Assembly: GCA_030640905.1 (NCBI GenBank)
Contig: DAOWIM010000091.1
Span: 1 to 6,548 of the forward strand
DNA from: a bacterium
GTDB taxonomy: Bacteria > Zixibacteria > MSB-5A5 > GN15 > FEB-12
DNA length: 6,548 bases
Direction: 5' to 3'
Shown: one piece after another, positions 1-5,135 of the stretch
Layout of the letters: every line of letters begins with the position of its first letter
How positions within the stretch are numbered: the first letter of the stretch is position 1
Program-made: the position numbers and the translations under genes
Notes under the pieces: generated by a model
What the model was told of the DNA's origin: nothing
The model's database searches: none
Seen by the model: the letters and a program-made list of their open reading frames with translations, nothing else

Positions 1-523
1 AATATACTCCCACCTCAACCAACTTCCCCAGCAACGGCTGCAGCCGTCGGTTCCATTGTTTGGCTTTCCGAGTCTTCTCGCCACTACCTCCCCGAGCCTT
101 CTGCATAATCGAAGTCCACCCTTGACCGATAGTCGTGTCGAGACGATTTAGGGAGGAGTCGGCCTCCGCGATTTCCTGAGCCAGTCCGACACTGTCGAGT
201 TCCAACACGACCACACTCGTATGGAAAGCTTCTTTCAGTCGCGTGGGAGGAGAGTCGGAGCCGAAAGACAGGACAAAATCCAGAAGCGAATCTGTTACCC
301 GGTAACCTCGGTCAGTCTTGACAATTCTCAGGGAGGCGACAGCCTCACTACCAACCGAAAATAGGGCCGTGCTGTCGGACATGTGGGAAGTTGTTTTCCG
401 TTCTATGATATCAATGGTGACACTGTTGCCGGGATTGAATGTAAAAATTGGGTCGTTAGCAAGGGCGGTCTGACGCGCGACCAGAAAGATTAACAGCGAG
501 AGCAGCAGTCGGGTCACAAGCAT
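1..523 (-). CDS. Secreted or periplasmic protein of unknown function, 3' end outside the window
   Basis: An open frame of 174 codons runs from an ATG at 523 to the left edge with no stop, so the C-terminus is missing. The N-terminus is a clear Sec signal peptide: MLVTR, then a hydrophobic stretch LLLSLLIFLVA, then a likely signal peptidase I site after TALA (residue 22). No lipobox cysteine is seen. The mature part begins NDPIFTFNPGNSVTIDI and looks rich in beta strands. A more helical, basic stretch follows at about residues 135-165 (KARGGSGEKTRKAKQWNRR). I recognise no family or catalytic motif. The start lies 3 nt after the rfaE1 stop at 527 and has no good Shine-Dalgarno sequence of its own, so translation probably depends on ribosomes finishing rfaE1. 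Shared transcription need not mean a role in lipopolysaccharide synthesis. The reading frame is well supported; the function is unknown. Confidence 0.75.
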   Translation of the reverse strand, partial: MLVTRLLLSLLIFLVARQTALANDPIFTFNPGNSVTIDIIERKTTSHMSDSTALFSVGSEAVASLRIVKTDRGYRVTDSLLDFVLSFGSDSPPTRLKEAFHTSVVVLELDSVGLAQEIAEADSSLNRLDTTIGQGWTSIMQKARGGSGEKTRKAKQWNRRLQPLLGKLVEVGVY

Positions 524-526
524 GAC

Positions 527-1132
527 TCAGGAGTTGTTGGCGGAAACAGCCGAGGCCAGATTGCCGTTGCGGATATTGCGCTCCAGCTCGCGTCGCAGTT
601 CCTTGCCGCTGACGGTTGCAGTTCCGATTTCCTTGACTGTCACACCAGCTCCGGCATTGGCAATAACAGCCGCTTCGACAAGATTGGCCCCGGCGCACAT
701 CGCCGAGACAAACGAAGCAATAACCGTGTCGCCCGCCCCCGTAACATCAAAGACCTGCCGGGCAAAAGTCGGGATGTGGGTCGGGTCAGCGCCGGTTTGG
801 AACAGCGACATACCATCAGCGCCACGTGTGATCAGGATCGACTCAGCCTCAAGCTTGCGCAGAAGCCCGTGGCCGACATCAAGCAAATCAGTTTCATTGA
901 CAATCCGCCGCCCGTATGCAAAACCGGCCTCATGGTGGTTCGGTGTAATCAACGACACTTTCCGGTAGTTGTGGAAATGTGTCTCCTTAGGATCGACTGC
1001 GACAAAAATCTCTTTACGGCGGCATAGGTCAATAACGCGATCTAACAGCGGCAGACAAATGACACCTTTACCATAATCGGAAATTATGACCGCTTTGATG
1101 TCATCGGCGACAGCTTCAAAACGGGCCAACAC
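527..1132 (-). CDS. rfaE1: Heptose-7-phosphate kinase (RfaE1/HldA), C-terminal part after a frameshift
   Basis: This frame holds the second half of a PfkB/ribokinase-fold D-glycero-beta-D-manno-heptose-7-phosphate kinase, which phosphorylates C1 of the heptose in ADP-heptose synthesis for the lipopolysaccharide inner core. Family landmarks are in order: IISDYGKGV (residues 16-24), AVDPKETHFHNYRKVSLITPN (45-65, the sugar-kinase core), ITRGADGMSLF (101-111), the PfkB signature DVTGAGDT (129-136, with the catalytic base D135), and NAGAGVTVKEIGTATVS (159-175). It ends about where kinase-only HldA proteins end, so the cytidylyltransferase domain of HldE fusions is absent. The nominal start is a GTG at 1132 without a convincing Shine-Dalgarno sequence. 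It is almost certainly not a true start: the frame continues the N-terminal piece at 1084-1560 in the -1 frame, and joining the two gives about 344 residues. On its own this half lacks the sugar-binding N-terminus and should be inactive. Confidence 0.85.
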   Translation of the reverse strand: MLARFEAVADDIKAVIISDYGKGVICLPLLDRVIDLCRRKEIFVAVDPKETHFHNYRKVSLITPNHHEAGFAYGRRIVNETDLLDVGHGLLRKLEAESILITRGADGMSLFQTGADPTHIPTFARQVFDVTGAGDTVIASFVSAMCAGANLVEAAVIANAGAGVTVKEIGTATVSGKELRRELERNIRNGNLASAVSANNS

Positions 1133-1560
1133 TTTTTCCAGGTCGGCTCGTCCAGCTCGTGTCTATCCTCGCGATCGGTCCGCACCACCTGCTGACCGTG
1201 CGCAATAATTCTCGTCTTAATAGAGGTTCGCCGCGAACTGTCGTTGACAAGGTGATCTGCGGAGATCGATTTTTTCTTTAGCAGTTGACTGACCTTGATG
1301 GAGGCTTCATCCTCTCCCACTGTCCCCACCAGAATCGGCTCATCGCCAAGAGTACGGATATTGGCCGCAACATTGGCCGCGCCGCCAAGGAGCAGTCGGT
1401 CCGACTGAATCTCGACCACCGGCACCGGGGCTTCAGGAGAAATCCGGTTCACCTGCCCGATCAGGTACTCATCAAGCATTATGTCGCCCAGAATAAGAAC
1501 TCTGGCCTGACCGATACGATCGGTGATCGCTCTGATGCGTTCGGAATCCAGTTGCATCAT
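1084..1560 (-). CDS. rfaE1: Heptose-7-phosphate kinase (RfaE1/HldA), N-terminal part before a frameshift
   Basis: This is the first half of the ADP-heptose pathway kinase. Recognisable RfaE1 motifs are LILGDIMLDEYLIG (residues 22-35), the PfkB sugar-binding signature GGAANVAANI (59-68) and TSIKTRIIAHGQQVVRTDRE (112-131), a stretch typical of heptose kinases. After about residue 141 homology is lost: the last 15 or so residues (CWPVLKLSPMTSKRS) are out-of-frame translation of sequence that encodes VLARFEAVADDIKAV in the next frame. The 48-bp overlap with the C-terminal piece contains the break. The start is the ATG at 1560 or the adjacent ATG at 1557, because an in-frame TAA lies at 1585-1587 with no start between. 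A GGAG lies 1 nt from the first ATG and 4 nt from the second, while a much stronger AGGAGGT lies 26 nt upstream across a hairpin. The gene may be a real pseudogene, a sequencing or assembly indel, or, less likely, a recoding case. Confidence 0.87.
   Translation of the reverse strand: MMQLDSERIRAITDRIGQARVLILGDIMLDEYLIGQVNRISPEAPVPVVEIQSDRLLLGGAANVAANIRTLGDEPILVGTVGEDEASIKVSQLLKKKSISADHLVNDSSRRTSIKTRIIAHGQQVVRTDREDRHELDEPTWKKCWPVLKLSPMTSKRS
1133..1137 (-). other. A5 run at the probable rfaE1 frameshift site
   Basis: On the minus strand the zero frame reads ACC TGG AAA AAG TGT and then runs to a TAA at 1084-1086. The kinase continues in the -1 frame from GTG TTG GCC. Adding one A to this five-A run would give TWKKVLARFEAV and restore the whole protein. 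An extra base a few nt upstream (around 1138-1150) would instead give a junction like ADLEKVLARFEAV and would work as well, so the exact position is not fixed. A homopolymer miscount is the simplest cause. Confidence 0.55.
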
Positions 1561-1593
1561 ACTCCGGCGGGAGGCCCGCCGACTTTACCTCCT
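1561..1593 (-). promoter_or_regulatory. rfaE1 translation-initiation region: strong Shine-Dalgarno separated from ATG by a hairpin
   Basis: Read on the minus strand, a near-perfect AGGAGGT (1593-1587) is followed by 6 nt, then a perfect 6-bp GC stem with a 3-nt loop (GGCGGG-CCT-CCCGCC, 1580-1566), then 5 nt, then ATG at 1560. The linear gap of 26 nt is too long for normal initiation. If the hairpin forms, the effective gap becomes about 11 nt, as proposed for a few phage T4 messages. The GGAG at 1565-1562 could instead serve the second ATG at 1557. The TAA inside the Shine-Dalgarno region closes the upstream frame, so no longer N-terminus is possible. Confidence 0.55.
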
Positions 1594-1598
1594 AAAGG

Positions 1599-1626
1599 TT
1601 GACTTGAGCCGTGAATATATTACAAT
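1599..1626 (+). promoter_or_regulatory. Candidate sigma-70-type promoter for the DUF3467 gene
   Basis: TTGACT (1599-1604) and TACAAT (1621-1626) are separated by 16 bp, each one or two mismatches from TTGACA/TATAAT. Transcription would begin near 1633, leaving a leader of about 57 nt before the ATG at 1690. The match is good for an Escherichia coli-like sigma factor; the promoter preference of this organism is not known. Confidence 0.5.
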
Positions 1627-1642
1627 GTAACTGCTCATACAA
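1614..1642 (-). promoter_or_regulatory. Candidate divergent promoter for the rfaE1 unit
   Basis: On the minus strand TTGTAT (1642-1637) and TATATT (1619-1614) are 17 bp apart. Transcription would start near 1607, just upstream of the AGGAGGT at 1593-1587, giving a leader of roughly 47 nt that includes the rfaE1 hairpin. Its -10 box directly abuts the -10 box of the opposite promoter (1621-1626), so the two polymerases could not both bind. The AT-rich core makes chance matches more likely. Confidence 0.4.
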
Positions 1643-1689
1643 GCGAAGAATATGGAATCAATCTCAACTGCACAGCAGAGGATGAAAAC

Positions 1690-2028
1690 ATGAATCAGAA
1701 CCAGCCCCCCCAGCGTCAGCCGATCAATATTGAACTGGGCGAAAAGGAAGCCGAAGGTATCTACGCCAACCTCGCCATGCTGATCCACTCGCCGACCGAA
1801 ATCATAATCGACTTTGCCCGCATCATGCCGCGAATGCCCAAGGCAAAGGTCTTAACCCGTGTTATCATGACACCGATGCACGCAAAGTTCCTGCACAAGG
1901 CTCTGGCAGACAATATTGAAAAATTTGAGAAGAAGTTCGGTGAAATCAAGCTGCACGGCTCTCCGGACCCATCGAACAAGACTATCGGCTTTGAGTCATC
2001 ATCCGGCGAAACCGGTGAGCAGGAGTAA
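1690..2028 (+). CDS. DUF3467 family protein
   Basis: The protein has 112 residues and matches the DUF3467 family across about residues 12-85. Typical landmarks are INIELGEKEAEGIYANLAMLIHSPTEIIIDF (12-42), then RIMPRMPKAKVLTRVIMTPMHAKFLHKAL (44-72), and a helical end DNIEKFEKKFGEI. The N-terminus is Gln/Pro-rich and the tail after about residue 88 is acidic and Ser/Gly-rich, so both are probably disordered. There is no signal peptide or membrane segment, so it is expected to be cytoplasmic. The biochemical role of the family is not established. GAGGA at 1678-1682, 7 nt before the ATG, is a good ribosome-binding site. The gene diverges from rfaE1 and has its own promoter-like sequence at 1599-1626. 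The zinc-ribbon gene follows on the same strand 151 nt later, beyond a tandem repeat, so co-transcription is possible but unproven. Confidence 0.88.
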   Translation: MNQNQPPQRQPINIELGEKEAEGIYANLAMLIHSPTEIIIDFARIMPRMPKAKVLTRVIMTPMHAKFLHKALADNIEKFEKKFGEIKLHGSPDPSNKTIGFESSSGETGEQE

Positions 2029-2040
2029 ACGCTGCACCAA

Positions 2041-2114
2041 CTCCCCACACAGGCGGCAACTCCCCACACAGGCGGCAATACCGCACAGAGGCGGCAATAC
2101 CGCACAGAGGCGGG
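2041..2114. repeat. Four-copy 19-bp tandem repeat between DUF3467 and the zinc-ribbon gene
   Basis: Two identical copies of CTCCCCACACAGGCGGCAA (2041-2059, 2060-2078) are followed by a variant, TACCGCACAGAGGCGGCAA (2079-2097), and a further copy of it truncated after GCGG (2098-2114). The arrangement is A-A-B-B. The B units contain CCGC-ACAGAG-GCGG, an inverted repeat, and GCGG-CAATA-CCGC bridges units 3 and 4, so alternative small hairpins are possible in RNA. The 19-bp period changes frame at every copy, so the array is not coding. It begins 12 bp after the DUF3467 stop. Confidence 0.9.
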
Positions 2115-2179
2115 CACACCGTGTACGTACTGGAGCGGATGTAACCGATGAGTAGTCTTCTCAACAGGGGTTCTATTCG

Positions 2180-2395
2180 ATGACTGTTGCCAGAAAACAG
2201 AGCAAGTGCCCATATTGTTTTGAGACTATTGCGGAGGAAGCCACTCGGTGCAAACACTGTCACGCCGACCTGTCCAAGAAAAAGAAAAAACTGTTTGCCA
2301 ACCTGAACAATTTCCGAATCGGCTTCTTAAGCGGCATCCTCTTCACCCTGATCATCTGGGCGCTGTTCTACTTCTGGCTCTCCGGCGCCGGATAG
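2180..2395 (+). CDS. Small zinc-ribbon protein with one C-terminal membrane helix
   Basis: This 71-residue protein has a treble-clef or zinc-ribbon type knuckle pair, C10-PY-C13 and C24-KH-C27, in KCPYCFETIAEEATRCKHCHADL. The four cysteines should bind one zinc ion. A lysine run (residues 33-37) follows, then one hydrophobic helix at about 46-67 (RIGFLSGILFTLIIWALFYFWL) that ends almost at the C-terminus. The positive-inside rule places the zinc ribbon in the cytoplasm. Short proteins of this layout are common, and most have no known function; a role in protein contacts at the membrane is only a guess. AGGGG at 2166-2170, 9 nt before the ATG, supports the start. An 11-codon mini-ORF (2148-2183) overlaps the start as ATGA. 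A stem-loop lies 23 nt after the stop. Confidence 0.85.
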   Translation: MTVARKQSKCPYCFETIAEEATRCKHCHADLSKKKKKLFANLNNFRIGFLSGILFTLIIWALFYFWLSGAG

Positions 2396-2418
2396 CGATA
2401 CCAGCGGTCCACTTTCTT

Positions 2419-2441
2419 GCGCCAGTACTCCTGACTGGCGC
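2419..2441 (+). terminator. Stem-loop downstream of the zinc-ribbon gene, without a U tract
   Basis: A perfect 8-bp stem, GCGCCAGT (2419-2426) and ACTGGCGC (2434-2441), encloses a 7-nt loop. It lies 23 nt past the stop of the gene ending at 2395. The following bases (CGCAACCACTTTACAC) are not T-rich, so it is not a classical intrinsic terminator. It may mark or protect the 3' end of the transcript, or work with Rho. The rest of the gap to the histidine kinase (2442-2627) has an isolated TATACT at 2502-2507 without a matching -35 box and nothing else I can support. Confidence 0.45.
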
Positions 2442-2627
2442 CGCAACCACTTTACACTCAAACGCTTACCTGTACTCTAAGCAGATCAGTGGAATAGTCG
2501 ATATACTAAGAGATGGGCTAACTTATTGATTATCGGGGAAACGGCACCAGGGCTCAGCAACAAGTTGTGAACAATCTGACCGGCCATACAGTCGGTACGA
2601 GAAGTTTGATATGGGGCGATATACCAA

Positions 2628-5135
2628 GTGAGTATACCGACACTGTCAGAAAAAAAGACACTATCTGAGAAGGGCAAAGGGCTGGCATCATTCTGGGCTT
2701 TCCCGGTGGTAATGGTATGGGGGATCGTTTCGGCCGTTCTTATCTGGTGGTCCTTCAGTAAGAACGAACAGATACTGCTGGATAACTTGTCTCTGATCGA
2801 AGCCAATTACGCTGTTCAGACGAAGATCATGCAAAGCCACCTGTGGTTCGAAGAGTATCTCGCGGGTGACACGACCCTTACGCTGGACGATTTCATCGCG
2901 GGTCTGGCTGCGGCTAGAGAAGAAGTACTGGTGATACGGGATCATGGAATCGCGTATCATCAGCAGGAATATGGCGGTTCCTGGGAGGAGAATAATCGGC
3001 TGATCGCTCAAGTGGAGGCGGCGCTGGATCGTTTTGAACATCTGGCCTCGGTTCGAGTGGCGGATTTTCGGGCGGCTGGTATCGGGTCAGACCTTGATGA
3101 AGAATTTGATCGGGCCCACTCCGAGCTAAGCGATCTCTGCAAAGCGCTCAACGCCCCCATTAGAAATCATATTCATAGTGACGTTGCCCAGGTGCGCTGG
3201 ATATTCTGGTCGGTTACGTCGGTGTGGACTATCCTGCTTGCCTTCACCCTGACGGTCCTATACCAGCGGCAGAAAGCCGCACGGGAATCCAGCTTGGCTT
3301 CCCAGCGAAGTGAGGACCGTTTCCAGCGACTGTTTCACAAATCCCCCGAAGCAATCCTGCTGCACACTCTGGACGGTCAGATTGTCGAGGCCAATATCGC
3401 CGCCGGCAATCTTCTGGGTTACGATCATCAGTTCCTGCTCTCTCTGAATCTCTCGGACCTGTTCGCAGAAAGCAATTCTGAAATACTACAGACAACCTTG
3501 CAGTCCCTGCGGAACCAGGGATCGAAACAATGGGGCTCTCCTATGTTGAAATCGGATGGTGCCGCAATCATTGCCGAAATAAGCTCGACTGTCTCTGATA
3601 ACCGCACCGGCATGGTCCAATCGTTCTTCCGCGGCACTACTGAGGCTGTCAACACGAGCCGGAAGATGAAGAAGATATCTACCGTCGTCGCTCAATCGGC
3701 CAACACTGTTTGCATCATGGACATTGATGGAACTATCGAATATGTAAACCCGCAATTCTGCCGGGTTGCTGGATATTCCATTACTGAGGCAATTGGACGA
3801 TCAGTGAAGGCAATCCAACCGGTAGGCAATACCAATTTGTTCTACAAAAAAGTCTGGGACAGACTGGCCACCGGCAAAACCTGGAGCGGCAATCTCCACA
3901 CCCAACGTAAGGACGGTCAGGAGTACTGGGAGCGCAAGACCTTCACCCCGATTCTGGACGATGCCGGAAAGACCTCAAGCTATCTGTCGATTGGAGAGGA
4001 TATCACCACCGAACTTCATACCCAGCAAAAATTGGCCGAGGCCGACAAGCTTTCCGCGATAGGAACGCTTGCCGCCGGTGTGGCGCACGAATTCAAAAAC
4101 TACCTTGGCGGGATAATCGGAAATGCCTCGTATGCTCTTGACGATATCGACAACGAAGGCGGTCATGAACTTGCAAGAGAGACACTGGAGCAGATCATCC
4201 ACATGGGAGAACGGGCCAACGATGTTGCCATGTCGCTGCTTACTTACTCCAAAGCCCAACCGGAAGATGTCACGGACGAAGATCTTGAGGCTATCGTCCT
4301 GAAATCACTGAATCTGGTAGAGAAGGAGATGAAAACCAACGCCATTGAAATCGCCACCTATTTCGAGCCAATACCAAAGCTGCCGATCTCTGTCTCCAAG
4401 ATACAGCAACTGTTACTCAACTTGCTGATAAACGCTCAGCACGCGATTGGAGCGAACGGTGTCATCACAGTCTCCCTGATGGAAAACAATGGCTGGGTTT
4501 TGCTGCGCGTCTCCGATAGTGGTCACGGTATACTCGAAGAGGTGCAGTCAAAGATATTTGATCCTTTCTATTCCACCAAGGGCGTCTGGGGCAAGGACGA
4601 AATTACCGGAACAGGGATGGGCCTGCCGATCTGTCGAAATATTGCACGCGAGCACGGTGGCGATCTGACTGTCAAGTCGATTCCAGAGATAGGCACAAAC
4701 TTCACCCTCTCGCTGCCGATCACCTCGGAAAAACCGCAACCGGTCACAATTGAACACGACACCGAACTGCGGGTAATGATCTTCAGCCTCGAGAAGACGA
4801 TAATCAAGAAATACCATGCCGAGGCCTGTCAGAGACACGTCACCCTGATTGCTACCGACAACATCGACAATATCCCGAAAGATATCGACAAGCTGGCCGA
4901 TCTGGTTGTCTGCGATGCCAAGTTTACCGGAAAAATGGAACTGTACCGACTGGTCGAGCTATGCGCCCGGTGCAACATCCCCCATGTAATGATTAACTGT
5001 GGTCAGTTGGAATACCAGATTATTGAAATTCACGAATCAGCGGCTGCCAACTTCAAAGAGCTTCCCGACTTCCGGTGCCTCTATGAAATCGCGTTGCCCT
5101 CAATCAGAAATACGCCGGCCACCCTTACGACTTGA
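2628..5135 (+). CDS. Membrane-bound double-PAS sensor histidine kinase with a degenerate C-terminal receiver domain
   Basis: The 835-residue protein has TM1 at about 21-42, a helical extracytoplasmic sensor region at about 45-188 (predicted four-helix-bundle type) and TM2 at 191-212. Two PAS domains follow at about 231-338 and 349-462, the second ending in the usual GEDITTE. The dimerisation domain holds the phosphorylated histidine in AAGVAHEFKN (H487). The ATPase domain has N602 in LLINAQHA, G1 DSGHGI (630-635), F-box IFDPFYST (643-650) and G2 GTGMGL (661-666), so the kinase core looks intact and resembles the PAS-linked HPK4 group. Residues 713-825 resemble a receiver: DLVVCD gives a possible phosphoacceptor D763, but the acidic pair and the conserved Thr and Lys appear lost. 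The GTG start is the only one between the in-frame TGA at 2607-2609 and TM1; its ribosome-binding site (GGGG at 2613-2616) is weak. No response regulator is nearby, so signal and target are unknown. Confidence 0.92.
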   Translation: MSIPTLSEKKTLSEKGKGLASFWAFPVVMVWGIVSAVLIWWSFSKNEQILLDNLSLIEANYAVQTKIMQSHLWFEEYLAGDTTLTLDDFIAGLAAAREEVLVIRDHGIAYHQQEYGGSWEENNRLIAQVEAALDRFEHLASVRVADFRAAGIGSDLDEEFDRAHSELSDLCKALNAPIRNHIHSDVAQVRWIFWSVTSVWTILLAFTLTVLYQRQKAARESSLASQRSEDRFQRLFHKSPEAILLHTLDGQIVEANIAAGNLLGYDHQFLLSLNLSDLFAESNSEILQTTLQSLRNQGSKQWGSPMLKSDGAAIIAEISSTVSDNRTGMVQSFFRGTTEAVNTSRKMKKISTVVAQSANTVCIMDIDGTIEYVNPQFCRVAGYSITEAIGRSVKAIQPVGNTNLFYKKVWDRLATGKTWSGNLHTQRKDGQEYWERKTFTPILDDAGKTSSYLSIGEDITTELHTQQKLAEADKLSAIGTLAAGVAHEFKNYLGGIIGNASYALDDIDNEGGHELARETLEQIIHMGERANDVAMSLLTYSKAQPEDVTDEDLEAIVLKSLNLVEKEMKTNAIEIATYFEPIPKLPISVSKIQQLLLNLLINAQHAIGANGVITVSLMENNGWVLLRVSDSGHGILEEVQSKIFDPFYSTKGVWGKDEITGTGMGLPICRNIAREHGGDLTVKSIPEIGTNFTLSLPITSEKPQPVTIEHDTELRVMIFSLEKTIIKKYHAEACQRHVTLIATDNIDNIPKDIDKLADLVVCDAKFTGKMELYRLVELCARCNIPHVMINCGQLEYQIIEIHESAAANFKELPDFRCLYEIALPSIRNTPATLTT

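Noticed and set aside
522..968. Plus-strand open frame of 148 codons
   Set aside because: It is antisense to the rfaE1 C-terminal half, which has clear family motifs, and its translation has no recognisable domain.
1130..1150. Programmed -1 frameshifting of the dnaX type at AAAAAG in rfaE1
   Set aside because: In the zero frame the site reads G AAA AAG rather than A AAA AAG. No clear upstream Shine-Dalgarno-like stimulator or downstream stem is visible. A simple indel explains it better.
1585..1788. Minus-strand frame of 67 residues, or its shorter 17-residue version from ATG at 1638 (MSSYIVIYSRLKSTFRR), as a leader peptide whose stop lies in the rfaE1 Shine-Dalgarno region
   Set aside because: The long form is antisense to the DUF3467 gene. 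The short form begins upstream of the predicted minus-strand transcription start (near 1607) and has no ribosome-binding site.
2041..2114. CRISPR array
   Set aside because: The units are directly contiguous with no spacers and are only 19 bp long, so this is a simple tandem repeat.
2123..2130. GTACGTAC palindrome as a regulator-binding site
   Set aside because: It is too short and occurs only once here; no second site or spacing pattern supports an operator.
2248..2529. Plus-strand open frame of 93 codons overlapping the zinc-ribbon gene
   Set aside because: It is an alternate frame of the zinc-ribbon gene running into the spacer, with no ribosome-binding site and no domain.
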